The notes: generated from the letters alone by a model not told the origin. 64,000 bases of DNA from Culicoidibacter larvae (GCF_005771635.1 NZ_VBWP01000001.1:1-64000); one strand, 5' to 3'. Numbered from the stretch's first letter, positions 43,321 through 53,855 are shown. Made by a program: numbers and translations.

Positions 43321-44223
43321 CTACGCAACTAAACCATGTCGTTGCAAGTAGTTAAATAACGCACCAATCATACCAGCATCATTTTTCAACTGACAAGTCT
43401 CAATTGTTACTAAATCCAACACATCAGGATAAATTTCACGAAGCTTGTCCTCAATACCTTTTATCAATGCATCCCCTTGAGCACTGACACCGCCGCCAAT
43501 CAATATTTTCTCAGGATTAATACTATAAACTAAATCAAAAATTCCGATTGCGTTAGCCATATAAAAATCATTGACCTCTTTCGCGCAAATTGCATCTCCG
43601 CTTTGTGCACGACGGAAAATCTCCTCTCCATCAAGCTCTTCACCACTTGCTTCACTTGCCCGTTTCACCAACATACTTGTCGCACCAAGAGCGCTCCACC
43701 AGTTAGCACCGAACGGTTCGCGTCCAATACCTTGAGTGAGCATTACCCCAAATTCACCCGCCATATATTTATGTCCGCGATGAATTCGATGATTAATAAC
43801 CATACCGCCACCAATACCGGTACCAATTGTAAAACAACAGAAATCAGCAATTCCGCGGCCACCGCCTTGCCATTGCTCCGCCATTGTCGCACAGTTAGCA
43901 TCATTATCCATCTCCGCTTCTAAACCAGTATGCTCTAACATGTACTCTTTTACATTAATGTTAGTAAGCCCTTTAATTGCACTCATAAATCCTACATAGC
44001 CGGTTTCAACATTAATACTTCCTGGAATACTCATGGCAATACCCTTTAGCTGATACTCATCTTTGTATTTATTAACCGTATCAGCAACATCCTTTAAAAC
44101 CAATTGTGCATCTTCGCGGCGAGTTACAAAACTGTCTTTCATTAAAAATTCTGCTTTATCATTCATCAATGCGTATTTAATACTCGTCCCACCAATATCA
44201 AAAACAATATAATTTTCTGCCAT
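43321..44223 (-). CDS. ROK-family sugar kinase
   Basis: A 300-residue kinase of the ROK family. The N-terminal phosphate loop is FDIGGTSIKYAL. AMSIPGSINVETG and EMDNDANCATMAEQWQGGG carry the catalytic Asp, and FTIGTGIGGGMVIN is the adenosine-side glycine loop. The zinc-binding cysteine cluster (CxCGxxGC) seen in many ROK kinases is not visible. It lacks a DNA-binding domain, so it is an enzyme rather than a repressor. The substrate may be glucose, N-acetylmannosamine or another hexose. Start after AAAGAGG. Confidence 0.88.
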   Translation of the reverse strand: MAENYIVFDIGGTSIKYALMNDKAEFLMKDSFVTRREDAQLVLKDVADTVNKYKDEYQLKGIAMSIPGSINVETGYVGFMSAIKGLTNINVKEYMLEHTGLEAEMDNDANCATMAEQWQGGGRGIADFCCFTIGTGIGGGMVINHRIHRGHKYMAGEFGVMLTQGIGREPFGANWWSALGATSMLVKRASEASGEELDGEEIFRRAQSGDAICAKEVNDFYMANAIGIFDLVYSINPEKILIGGGVSAQGDALIKGIEDKLREIYPDVLDLVTIETCQLKNDAGMIGALFNYLQRHGLVA

Positions 44224-44324
44224 ACTAAAACCTCTTTCTGAAATTCTTACAGTATCAGTATACCATTTTTCTACGATGAAGCGTATACTCTATTTTTACT
44301 TTTATATAACATTGAACTTTATCT

Positions 44325-44336
44325 AACATATATGTT
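44325..44336. promoter_or_regulatory. Candidate operator AACATATATGTT
   Basis: A perfect 12-bp palindrome that overlaps the -35 box of the MFS/ArsR operon. Two copies of TTTATCTAACA (44318-44328 and 44364-44374) flank the promoter. The ArsR-type regulator encoded in the operon is the likely ligand. Confidence 0.55.
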
Positions 44337-44364
44337 TGACAAAGTTATATATTAATGTTAAGAT
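44336..44364 (+). promoter_or_regulatory. Promoter of the MFS/ArsR operon
   Basis: TTGACA, exactly 17 bases, TAAGAT, about 33 bases before the start codon. Confidence 0.8.
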
Positions 44365-44396
44365 TTATCTAACAATAATATTAGGAGTTGTTTTAT

Positions 44397-45650
44397 ATGA
44401 ATGAATCTGCTGCGCCTACAAAGTGTGATCTTATAAAAAATCAGCGCGATTATACTATGCTGATTATCTCAAATATTGTCAATCGCTTCGGTGACTCTTT
44501 GGATATCATTACCTTTGCCTGGATTATGTATCAAATCAGTGGCAGTGCTGCACTTTCTGCAATTATGTTCGGAATGAACATGTTGCCAACGGTTTTATTA
44601 CAACCGTTCTTAGGCGTTCTCTCCGAGCGTTTCAATAAGAAATATATCGTTATCATCGTTGATATTATTCGCGGATTATTGGTAGCATTTATTGCTCTGC
44701 TTTACTTCTTAGGCTCGTTAAATCCGGTTCACCTTATCGTTACTACAATCCTCATATCCAGTGTCGAGGCTCTTGGTATGCCGGCAGCAATGGGACTGAG
44801 CACAGCTGTGCTTGATAAAAAGTACTACGAAGTTGGTGTCAGCCTCAATTATACAGTCACTAATATCGCTCAATTGCTGGGAACTGCACTCGCCGGAGTC
44901 ATCATCAGCCAGCTTGGCCCGGTCATCGCAATAATTATTGATGCCGCCACTTTCTTTATTTCTGCATTGATAAAACTTGCTATCCGCTATAAAGAATCCC
45001 ATGTGCTTCGGGAGAAAACTGAGAATTCATACCTTACTTTACTTAAGCAAGGTATGAGTTATGCCTTTAAGTCAAAATACCTGCTTGTATTTTGTGTTAT
45101 AGCTGCATTAGTAAATATGCTGTTAGTACCAATGAACTCACTCTCAGTTGCATATATTGCTCAGTATCTCAACGACAGTGCCGATATCTTAGCTATCTTC
45201 AATATGGCCTGTTCAATCGGCATGATCGGCGGTGGCCTCCTCTATACCAAAATCAGCAAATATATTTCCCATCGCGCCCAACTGCTGACTATCGCACTAG
45301 TTAGTTTCATCTTCTACTTGCTGCTGGCAATTGTTGGTCTGCAAATCTTCCCGCTGACAAGTGGCATTACCATTATCACTATTGGCTTCTTGCTCATCGG
45401 CATCAGCGCCTCGCTCGCTTCCTCGTGCCTCGGCATTCTGTTTATGCGTCACATTGATCCTGCCTATATTTCACGCTCAAACGCTATCCTTAATGCCGGA
45501 GCAACAGCAATGATTCCCATCACTTCATTCTTCATTTCATTTTTCAGTGCTCAAATCTCACTCTTAGCTATTTTTGTCATCTTTTCAGTCATTTCAATTT
45601 TGATGTATGGTATACTAAATATATCGAAAAAAGTGAAATCATTAAACTAA
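44397..45650 (+). CDS. MFS transporter, probable drug/metabolite exporter
   Basis: About 417 residues with twelve hydrophobic segments. The family loop between helices 2 and 3 reads FLGVLSERFNKKYIVIIVDIIRGLL, with the usual acidic/basic pattern. It resembles MFS_3-type exporters (YvqJ, macrolide efflux-like). The ATG was chosen because AGGAG lies 9 bases upstream; a TTG three codons earlier touches the ribosome site. It is co-transcribed with an ArsR-like regulator 12 bases downstream, which suggests inducible efflux. The substrate is unknown. Confidence 0.88.
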   Translation: MNESAAPTKCDLIKNQRDYTMLIISNIVNRFGDSLDIITFAWIMYQISGSAALSAIMFGMNMLPTVLLQPFLGVLSERFNKKYIVIIVDIIRGLLVAFIALLYFLGSLNPVHLIVTTILISSVEALGMPAAMGLSTAVLDKKYYEVGVSLNYTVTNIAQLLGTALAGVIISQLGPVIAIIIDAATFFISALIKLAIRYKESHVLREKTENSYLTLLKQGMSYAFKSKYLLVFCVIAALVNMLLVPMNSLSVAYIAQYLNDSADILAIFNMACSIGMIGGGLLYTKISKYISHRAQLLTIALVSFIFYLLLAIVGLQIFPLTSGITIITIGFLLIGISASLASSCLGILFMRHIDPAYISRSNAILNAGATAMIPITSFFISFFSAQISLLAIFVIFSVISILMYGILNISKKVKSLN

Positions 45651-45662
45651 AGGAGTAAATAT

Positions 45663-46670
45663 ATGAAGCTTCAGTATCATCAACCTCATTTAGAATATGA
45701 AACCGTGCAATTCTTAACTAAGTTTTATTTAGCTGAAAAACGAAGTTCACCTTCCAACTATACTCAAGATATGAGCGTTCTTAGTCAAGAAATTGAGCAA
45801 ACTATATTAGAACTTGGCAACCAATTAAAAGCTATTCTGGTTAAAAATACCCTAATACAAAACTTATTCATTGAGATTAAAAATTATGAGACAATTGCCG
45901 ACATTCTCTTTTTCATTAACTACATAGATCAAAAAAATGAGAATAAAGATGCACTCTTTCGTATGCACATCTATGAAGTACTGAATGGAGAAGAGCCAAG
46001 TGGCGCAATAACTCCTGAAGTATTTTTTGATGTCTTACACCATTCTGAAATTGCCGATGAAATAAAGTGGAAAATTACTGATACTCATAACAACATCACT
46101 ATGCTTAGCGAAAAATTTATCAGTTTTCTTGATGAACTAAAACCAACGGTCGCTGAGGCAATTAGTAAGTACCAACCCGCTGCAACTACACATTTGCATT
46201 CATGGGAGAGCCTTGGTGATGACAATATTGTTTTAGATACTATTAAAGAAACGCTGCATCTTGATTTATCTAGCACCAAAACCGAACCCATAAATTTCTA
46301 CCCATCAATTATCGGTTATCATAAAATATCACTTGTTTGCGGAAACCTCTTTATCGGACTTATCTTTACTTCCGAATTTAGTTTCCACAGTGACTTTACC
46401 CTTGACGAACTGGCAAAATACCTGAAATTCTTTGGTGATTCCAGCAAACTGGCGATTATCATGCATCTCAAATCCGGCGCTAAATATGGCAAAGAGCTTG
46501 CTGACCTACTGCAGCTTACTCCGGCAACCATTTCCTACCACATCAATGAACTTGTCGGCAGCGGTATGGTCTTCATTCTCCCCAGCGCAAACAAACGCAT
46601 CTACTATGAACTCAATACTGAACTGATGAACGCAATCGTAGAATCATTACAAGAACAAATAAAAGCATAA
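45663..46670 (+). CDS. ArsR-like winged-helix regulator with large N-terminal domain
   Basis: A 335-residue protein. The last 80 residues form a winged helix-turn-helix of the ArsR type (LAIIMHLKSGAKYGKELADLLQLTPATISYHINELVGSGMV, given as a motif region near 255-310). The roughly 245-residue N-terminal part is helical, with no clear family, and could bind the signal. It lacks the metal-binding Cys motif of classic ArsR. Being distal to the exporter in one operon with a palindrome over the promoter, it probably represses its own operon. Start after AAGGAG. Confidence 0.82.
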   Translation: MKLQYHQPHLEYETVQFLTKFYLAEKRSSPSNYTQDMSVLSQEIEQTILELGNQLKAILVKNTLIQNLFIEIKNYETIADILFFINYIDQKNENKDALFRMHIYEVLNGEEPSGAITPEVFFDVLHHSEIADEIKWKITDTHNNITMLSEKFISFLDELKPTVAEAISKYQPAATTHLHSWESLGDDNIVLDTIKETLHLDLSSTKTEPINFYPSIIGYHKISLVCGNLFIGLIFTSEFSFHSDFTLDELAKYLKFFGDSSKLAIIMHLKSGAKYGKELADLLQLTPATISYHINELVGSGMVFILPSANKRIYYELNTELMNAIVESLQEQIKA

Positions 46671-46704
46671 AAAAACCGCAGTTGATGAACAACTGCGGTT
46701 TTTA
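46671..46704. terminator. Bidirectional terminator between regulator and atpC
   Basis: AACCGCAGTTG pairs perfectly with CAACTGCGGTT, with A-run and T-run on either side. Confidence 0.92.
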
Positions 46705-46728
46705 ATTTATAATTACTGCCAGGCTTGA

Positions 46729-47154
46729 TTACTTCAGCTTTGACAAAGAATCTGCCACCTGCAAATTCATTAACGAACGCTGTAAACGTACCTTGGCACG
46801 AGCCAGCTGCAAATTATCGCCGCGTGTCTCATTAATATCATGTTCAGCTTCCTTAACCGCTTCCTCTTCCCGAGCGCGGTCAATCTCCTCAGCAAAGATT
46901 GCATCATCGGCCACAACTAATAAGTCATTGTCGAACAAGTTGAAATATCCACCATGAATAACAACTATCCGTTCGTTGCCGTCCTCCTCATGTACATAAA
47001 TCGGAGCCGGCTCAATAACTGCCACAATCGGCATATGGTTTGGCAATATCGTTAATTCTCCGCCAGTTGAATTAATCGTAAGTTTGGTAATCTGACCATC
47101 ATAGAGAATACGATCAAGCGCAATAATTTGCAAATGTAAACTCTTGTCCGCCAT
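46729..47154 (-). CDS. atpC: F1Fo ATP synthase epsilon subunit
   Basis: A 141-residue central-stalk subunit that regulates the F1 motor. The N-terminal beta barrel has GGELTILPNHMPIVAVIEPAP and VIHGGYFNLFDNDLLVVADDA. The C-terminal helical hairpin (AREEEAVKEAEHDINET, then LARAKVRLQRSLMNLQVAD) is complete, so ATP-sensing inhibition is possible. It is the last gene of the operon, followed by a strong terminator. Confidence 0.95.
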   Translation of the reverse strand: MADKSLHLQIIALDRILYDGQITKLTINSTGGELTILPNHMPIVAVIEPAPIYVHEEDGNERIVVIHGGYFNLFDNDLLVVADDAIFAEEIDRAREEEAVKEAEHDINETRGDNLQLARAKVRLQRSLMNLQVADSLSKLK

Positions 47155-47156
47155 AA

Positions 47157-48575
<1,419 letters not shown>

Positions 48576-49457
48576 CTATCCTAGACTTTCGCTTCCGCCA
48601 ATAATTTCTGACATCTCTTGGGTGATACTTGCCTGGCGTTCGCGATTGAACCGTAAATTTAATTCATCAATTAATTTATCAGCATTGGTATTTGCATTTT
48701 CCATTGCCATCCGGCGACTAGCCTCTTCACTGGTTTGTGATTCAAGATAACAAATATATGTATAACTTTTAATATTTTTGGGAATCAAATAATCTAACAC
48801 TGCCTCCGGACTTGGTTCAAAAATCATATCTACACTGAAGTGGTCTGAATTTTCCAAAGACGGAAGTTCATGCAAAGGTAGAAGTTGGTCAACTTTTACC
48901 TCTTGCTTAAGGGGATTTATATATTGTGTATAAACCACCCGAATCGCATCATAGTCACCAGCATTAAATGAATCAATAACCGGTTTGGTAATCGCTTCAC
49001 GCAACTCCGAATAACGCAATACGTCATTTCCTGATGATAAAGCCTTTTTAATTGTCAGCCCAAAATATTCGGCTTTCTCTTCGCCGGTTTTACCAATCAT
49101 GTATATATCATATGATTCATTTGGTCGTTCACCAATATAATTACGTAAAGTTGATAACATGTTAATATTATAGCCACCACAGAGTCCAAAGTTTGAACTA
49201 AAAGCAATATAGGCTACTTTTTTGATGTCTTCAACCGGGCGAATATATTTAATATCCAGAAACGCATTTTTTTGCGCCGCTGCCAGCGCCATTCCAATAT
49301 GTTCAAAGGCTAAATCTTCATAAGTTTTCAGAACACTAATTCGCTTCTGATACTTTTGCAATTTAGCTAATGAAACCAGATACATGGCACTGGTAATTTT
49401 TTGGGTTGATTTTGTGGTAACCAGCCGTTTTTTAATCAGGTTAATATTATTACCCAT
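48576..49457 (-). CDS. atpG: F1Fo ATP synthase gamma subunit
   Basis: A 293-residue rotor shaft. The N-terminal helix INLIKKRLVTTKSTQKITSAMYLVSLAKLQK and the C-terminal helix ESQTSEEASRRMAMENANTNADKLIDELNLRFNRERQASITQEMSEI (positions about 240-286) form the coiled coil that turns inside F1. The middle Rossmann-like part has SSNFGLCGGYNINML. It lies two bases after atpA. Confidence 0.95.
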   Translation of the reverse strand: MGNNINLIKKRLVTTKSTQKITSAMYLVSLAKLQKYQKRISVLKTYEDLAFEHIGMALAAAQKNAFLDIKYIRPVEDIKKVAYIAFSSNFGLCGGYNINMLSTLRNYIGERPNESYDIYMIGKTGEEKAEYFGLTIKKALSSGNDVLRYSELREAITKPVIDSFNAGDYDAIRVVYTQYINPLKQEVKVDQLLPLHELPSLENSDHFSVDMIFEPSPEAVLDYLIPKNIKSYTYICYLESQTSEEASRRMAMENANTNADKLIDELNLRFNRERQASITQEMSEIIGGSESLG

Positions 49458-49459
49458 AA

Positions 49460-50980
49460 TTAATCACGCTCACTTGCAGAAAAGACGTTTTTAAATGCAT
49501 CTAATGCCGCTGAAATTGCCGCAACATTTTCGTCAGATAAGGTTGGATTATTACGAACTTTATCCAATACATCTTGTTTTTGAACATGCATAAATGACAA
49601 CAATTCAGTTTGATATCGCTGAATGTCTCTTACTGCTACTTTATCTATATATTTATTTTGCACAGCATATAAAAATACTGCTTGTTCTTCCATTGTTAAT
49701 GGTTCGTTTACCGGTTGTTTAATAACTTCCAGTAATTTTTGTCCACGATCAAGTACTGCACGAGTATAAGCATCAACACTAGACGCAAACTGAGAGAACG
49801 ATTGTAATTCAAAGAATTGCGCTAATTCAGTACGCATGCTCCCAGACAGCTTTTTAATAATTGATCGTTGGGCATCGCCACCAACCCGTGAAACCGAAAG
49901 TCCGGTATCAATAGCTGGCCGTTGTCCTGAATTGAATAAATCTGTTTGCAAGAATATTTGTCCGTCAGTAATAGAAATAACATTAGTCGGGATATAAGCT
50001 GAAATATCTCCTGCTTGAGTTTCAACAATCGGTAATGCGGTAATTGAACCACCACCGAACTCGTCATTCATATGTGCTGAACGTTCAAGTAAACGCGAAT
50101 GCAAATAGAAAACATCTCCGGGATACGCTTCACGTCCTGGTGGACGACGTAAAAGCAGGGAGATTGCCCGATAAGCAACCGCATGTTTCGTTAAATCATC
50201 ATAAATAATTAAAACGTCTTTTCCTTGTGACATCCATTCTTCAGCAATCGCACAACCAGAATATGGCGCGATATATTGCAACGGTGCCAATTCACTTGCA
50301 CCAGCCGACACGATAACGGTATAATCCATTGCTCCGGCTTTTTTCAGTTGGCTGAATACTTTTGCGACACTGGAATTTTTTTGACCAATTGCTACATAAA
50401 CACAATACACATCTTGATCTTTTTGGTTTAAAATAGTATCAATAGCAATCGAAGTTTTACCTGTCTGACGGTCACCGATGATCAACTCACGCTGACCGCG
50501 GCCAATAGGAATCATTGAGTCAATTGCTTTAATTCCGGTTTGCAGCGGTGTATCAACACTCTTACGTGCCATAACCCCTGGAGCAACACGCTCTACCGGA
50601 CGATATTTATCACTTTTAATTGGCTCGCCGCCGTCAATTGCTTTTCCTAATGGGTCCACAACCCGGCCGAGCATCATATCACCAACCGGTACTTCTACAA
50701 CCCGACCAGTACGCCGAACTTCAGTACCCTCGCTGATATCACCAGATTCTTCAAGTAAAACAACCCCGACATTATGAGCTTCGAGGTTTAAAGCCATACC
50801 AAAACTACCTTGCCCAAAAGCAACTAATTCACCTGATACAACGTTATCTAAACCATCGGTAATAGCAATTCCATCACCAATTGTCATAACATGTCCAACC
50901 TCATATTGGTTGACAACTTTGTCATACTCTTTCAGTTGTTTCGTGAGTGCTGTTGTTAATTCATCAGCTTGTAATTTCAT
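49460..50980 (-). CDS. atpA: F1Fo ATP synthase alpha subunit
   Basis: A 506-residue regulatory nucleotide-binding subunit. P-loop IIGDRQTGKTSIAIDTI, Walker B VLIIYDDLTKHAVAYRAISLLLRRPPGREAYPGDVFYLHSRLLER (region near 255-300) with the arginine finger in SVSRVGGDAQ. Length is normal. It overlaps the end of atpH by 17 bases, so the two are translationally coupled. Confidence 0.97.
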   Translation of the reverse strand: MKLQADELTTALTKQLKEYDKVVNQYEVGHVMTIGDGIAITDGLDNVVSGELVAFGQGSFGMALNLEAHNVGVVLLEESGDISEGTEVRRTGRVVEVPVGDMMLGRVVDPLGKAIDGGEPIKSDKYRPVERVAPGVMARKSVDTPLQTGIKAIDSMIPIGRGQRELIIGDRQTGKTSIAIDTILNQKDQDVYCVYVAIGQKNSSVAKVFSQLKKAGAMDYTVIVSAGASELAPLQYIAPYSGCAIAEEWMSQGKDVLIIYDDLTKHAVAYRAISLLLRRPPGREAYPGDVFYLHSRLLERSAHMNDEFGGGSITALPIVETQAGDISAYIPTNVISITDGQIFLQTDLFNSGQRPAIDTGLSVSRVGGDAQRSIIKKLSGSMRTELAQFFELQSFSQFASSVDAYTRAVLDRGQKLLEVIKQPVNEPLTMEEQAVFLYAVQNKYIDKVAVRDIQRYQTELLSFMHVQKQDVLDKVRNNPTLSDENVAAISAALDAFKNVFSASERD

Positions 50981-51515
50981 GAACTACACCCCTCTTTAAT
51001 AAATCTCTTTTTGCCATATCCAGCTTGTTTTCAATCGAATCATCAATAACCAGTGAGCCAATGCGAACTTTTACTCCGCCGATAATTGATTTATTTATCT
51101 GATGCTGAACTTCAAGTTTTTTGTTTAACAACGCTTCAATCTGAGTGGTGAAGCGTTGTAAAAATGCTTCCTCAACCGGAGTTGCGGTAACAATCTGCGC
51201 TAATTCAACACCATGTTCTGCCAATAAAATCCGTCGATATTCGGGAATAATATTTTTCAAATACATGATGCGCTTATTTCTAATAAGCAATTGAATAAAA
51301 TGCAAAACATTCTCCGTACTACCTTCAAATATTTTAGCCACAATCACTTCTTTTTGTTCGTAATTCAACATTGGTGTGCCAAAAAATTCAAATACCTGGG
51401 GAATGTTGTTAAAAGCATCTTGTATTGCCAGCAATTGATCCAATACTAATTTACTTGCCTCAACATTATATAATGCCCGCGCATAGCGTTCAGCAATAAC
51501 CGGTGTATTACTCAT
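50964..51515 (-). CDS. atpH: F1Fo ATP synthase delta subunit
   Basis: A 183-residue stator protein linking F1 to the peripheral stalk. Features are the N-terminal AERYARALYNVEAS, the mid LLIRNKRIMYLKNIIPEYRRIL and the C-terminal LDMAKRDLLKRG preceded by GGVKVRIGSLVIDDSIENK. It overlaps atpF by 8 bases and atpA by 17. Confidence 0.93.
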   Translation of the reverse strand: MSNTPVIAERYARALYNVEASKLVLDQLLAIQDAFNNIPQVFEFFGTPMLNYEQKEVIVAKIFEGSTENVLHFIQLLIRNKRIMYLKNIIPEYRRILLAEHGVELAQIVTATPVEEAFLQRFTTQIEALLNKKLEVQHQINKSIIGGVKVRIGSLVIDDSIENKLDMAKRDLLKRGVVHEITS

Positions 51516-52008
51516 TTGAATTCACCAACTTTTTAGTCAGTTCACTCATCCGTGCCTCAGTATCTTTTTGATCAACATTATCTTGCAAATATGTTTTAGC
51601 AACCGCCATAGAAAGTTCAACCACTTGCGCAGCGACCTCTTCTCTAGCACGTTGTTTTTCAACCCGTAGCTGTTCATCAAAATCATTTTGACGTTTTTTC
51701 AGCGTTTCTTGAAGCTGCATTTCAGCATCGGTTTGCATCTTATCTGCCATTTGTTTGGCATCATTAATAACCGAAGATGCACTAGATTGAATTTCCTGTA
51801 ATTTATCACGCGCTTCAATTTTTAATTTTTGTGCCTCTTGATTACTTATCTCCGCATCTTCAACATCTTTAGAAATAGTTTCAGCACGTTTATCAAGCAT
51901 CGCCATCAGTGGTTTCCAAGCAACCAAATAAATAACAATACCTAATGCGGCAATTGTTGAAACCTGTATTACTAAATTAATTATAGCGTTTAATACATCC
52001 TGATTCAT
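51508..52008 (-). CDS. atpF: F1Fo ATP synthase b subunit
   Basis: A 166-residue peripheral stalk subunit. One N-terminal membrane helix (VLNAIINLVIQVSTIAALGIVIYLVAWKPL region, residues 4-33) is followed by a long charged helix from residue 36 to the end that dimerises as a coiled coil. Only one b-type gene is present. It follows the second c-subunit gene. Confidence 0.94.
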   Translation of the reverse strand: MNQDVLNAIINLVIQVSTIAALGIVIYLVAWKPLMAMLDKRAETISKDVEDAEISNQEAQKLKIEARDKLQEIQSSASSVINDAKQMADKMQTDAEMQLQETLKKRQNDFDEQLRVEKQRAREEVAAQVVELSMAVAKTYLQDNVDQKDTEARMSELTKKLVNSNE

Positions 52009-52054
52009 GAAGACACACCTCTCTTTTTACTAAATATCAATGGTACCAAACTTC

Positions 52055-52318
52055 TTATTTGGGCATCAAATTCGATAAGAATAAGAAGATTAAAATCATT
52101 GATACAACAAATCCGTACAATGCTGGTGTTTCCGCTACCGCAAAGGTAATCAATGTATTTGTTAATACCGGCCCTTTTGCTTCCGGATTACGCCCGACAG
52201 CCTCAGCCACTTTACCAGCACCAATACCTTGTCCTAAACCAGTTCCAATACCGGTAATTACCGCGATACCCGCGCCAATTGCTACGCCAGCAATTGCAAT
52301 TCCTGTTCCTAAATCCAT
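52055..52318 (-). CDS. atpE: F1Fo ATP synthase c subunit, copy 2
   Basis: An 87-residue hairpin of two membrane helices that forms the rotor ring. The ion-carrying Glu63 is in VAETPALYG and the polar loop is GRNPEAKG. Gln30 (GLGQG), Val61, Glu63, Thr64 and Tyr68 line up with the sodium ligands of the Ilyobacter tartaricus c-ring (Q32, V63, E65, S66, Y70). The protein is identical to the one encoded 83 bases upstream, while the DNA differs at a number of silent sites. Stop codon TAA, whereas the other copy uses TAG. Confidence 0.95.
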   Translation of the reverse strand: MDLGTGIAIAGVAIGAGIAVITGIGTGLGQGIGAGKVAEAVGRNPEAKGPVLTNTLITFAVAETPALYGFVVSMILIFLFLSNLMPK

Positions 52319-52401
52319 AACTAGTTACCTCCTACAATAACTTAATTGTTCTTATTAATTATTTTATCAAAAACTCAACATGAGTGTTATTGTCTTACTC
52401 T

Positions 52402-52665
52402 CTATTTTGGCATTAAATTTGATAAGAATAAGAAGATTAAAATCATTGATACCACAAACCCGTACAATGCCGGTGTTTCCGCTACCGCAAAGGTAATCAA
52501 TGTATTTGTTAATACCGGCCCTTTTGCTTCCGGATTACGCCCGACAGCCTCAGCCACTTTCCCGGCTCCGATACCTTGCCCTAAGCCGGTACCAATTCCG
52601 GTAATTACTGCAATACCTGCACCAATTGCTACACCTGCAATCGCAATACCTGTTCCTAAATCCAT
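52402..52665 (-). CDS. atpE: F1Fo ATP synthase c subunit, copy 1
   Basis: Encodes the same 87 residues as the following copy, with the same sodium-type ligand set (Gln30, Glu63, Thr64, Tyr68). It has an AGGAGG site 6-7 bases before ATG and lies 12 bases after atpB. A central stretch of roughly 88 bases is identical in both genes while the ends carry nearly all of the silent differences, which suggests gene conversion. Two genes may simply raise c-subunit output, since each enzyme needs around ten copies. Confidence 0.95.
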   Translation of the reverse strand: MDLGTGIAIAGVAIGAGIAVITGIGTGLGQGIGAGKVAEAVGRNPEAKGPVLTNTLITFAVAETPALYGFVVSMILIFLFLSNLMPK

Positions 52666-52677
52666 ATATATTACCTC

Positions 52678-53418
52678 CTAAACTTCTAAACGCTCTTTAA
52701 TATAATTGATTGTCAGCATAACAAACACGAGTGATTGCACGCATCCGACAAACAAGTCGGCATAGAATGACCATGCTGATAAGGGAATAAATGTTAAAAA
52801 TGCTCCAAACGGAATCATACTCATTGCAAATTTTATTAACAATGCAATAACAACTCCGGCGACCATGTTCCCGAAAATCCGAATCGAAACTGTAATTGGC
52901 TGTGAAACGAAATCAATCAAGTTAAATGGCAACAATACCGGTAATGGCTCTATATACTGTTTGAAGTATCGGCCTTTCAAAGCTATAATTGACAAAATAT
53001 GCATCAGCAGGAACATTGTAATCCCTAGTGAGAACGCAATAATAATATTCGAGCCAGGTGGATCAACACCCCAAAAGCCAGCAGTATTAATCGCAATTAA
53101 GTAAATAAAAAATGTCGCGATAAACGGCGTCATCAACCGGGCAAACTTCATATCCCCGGTATTGGTTTTAGCAAAATCAAGAATCATCTCGGCAACCACA
53201 ATAACTCGTGATGGCCGTTTATGAATATCTGATCTTTTGATGTGCCAACGGACAAAAAATGCCAACGCTGTGATTACTAACATCGCACATAACGAGAATA
53301 TGACACCGTTATAAATAAGAATATCCATTCCAAAAATATGAATAGTAACCCCTTCACTGAAAGAGAATATCGCGTTTAAACTTTCGCCTAACTCTTCAGC
53401 AGTTAATAAAGTATACAT
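52678..53418 (-). CDS. atpB: F1Fo ATP synthase a subunit
   Basis: A 246-residue membrane stator channel with about six helices. The essential Arg is in FVSQPITVSIRIFGNMVAGVV. FWGVDPPGSN and FIPLSAWSFYADLFVGCVQSLVFVMLTINYI near the C-terminus are typical. Together with the c-ring it sets the coupling ion. It follows atpI by one base. Confidence 0.95.
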   Translation of the reverse strand: MYTLLTAEELGESLNAIFSFSEGVTIHIFGMDILIYNGVIFSLCAMLVITALAFFVRWHIKRSDIHKRPSRVIVVAEMILDFAKTNTGDMKFARLMTPFIATFFIYLIAINTAGFWGVDPPGSNIIIAFSLGITMFLLMHILSIIALKGRYFKQYIEPLPVLLPFNLIDFVSQPITVSIRIFGNMVAGVVIALLIKFAMSMIPFGAFLTFIPLSAWSFYADLFVGCVQSLVFVMLTINYIKERLEV

Positions 53419-53419
53419 T

Positions 53420-53806
53420 CTATGTCACACCTCCTTGGAATTTTCCTTGCAACCATATGACAAATATCGTTGTTTTCATCGCTAACGGATATATTAAAAT
53501 ACCAACTATATAAGCAAACGGATTGAATATCATCGGCAAAAACCAGCAGGCGACAGCCCCCAGAACAATAAGTAATAATCTTAAGAAAAGACTCCCACTC
53601 ACCGCTGAAGAATTTTGCTGCTCAACTGCTCGTTTTAATGCGCGATATAATTGTGTCAGATTCAATAATGAAACTACTGTTCCTAATAGAATCCCAAGAA
53701 CAACATTCTCTGCTGGCCAAAAGATCAATGAAATTCCTGCAATTATTATTCCATACGCTGCAATAATAATGAAAGGATATTTAATCTCTTTTTCTTGTGA
53801 AAACAT
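53420..53806 (-). CDS. atpI: ATP synthase subunit I (AtpI)
   Basis: A 128-residue membrane protein with four predicted helices: PFIIIAAYGIIIAGISLIFW, VVLGILLGTVVSLLNLTQLY, FLRLLLIVLGAVACWFLPMIF, IVGILIYPLAMKTTIFVIWL. Position as first gene before atpB and size fit AtpI/UncI, which helps assemble the c-ring and, in some species, aids magnesium uptake. Sequence conservation in this family is low, so the call rests mainly on position and topology. Confidence 0.88.
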   Translation of the reverse strand: MFSQEKEIKYPFIIIAAYGIIIAGISLIFWPAENVVLGILLGTVVSLLNLTQLYRALKRAVEQQNSSAVSGSLFLRLLLIVLGAVACWFLPMIFNPFAYIVGILIYPLAMKTTIFVIWLQGKFQGGVT

Positions 53807-53855
53807 TATGTCATCAATCTCCTAAAATAATCAACCTTTGCTTGAATACCATGTT

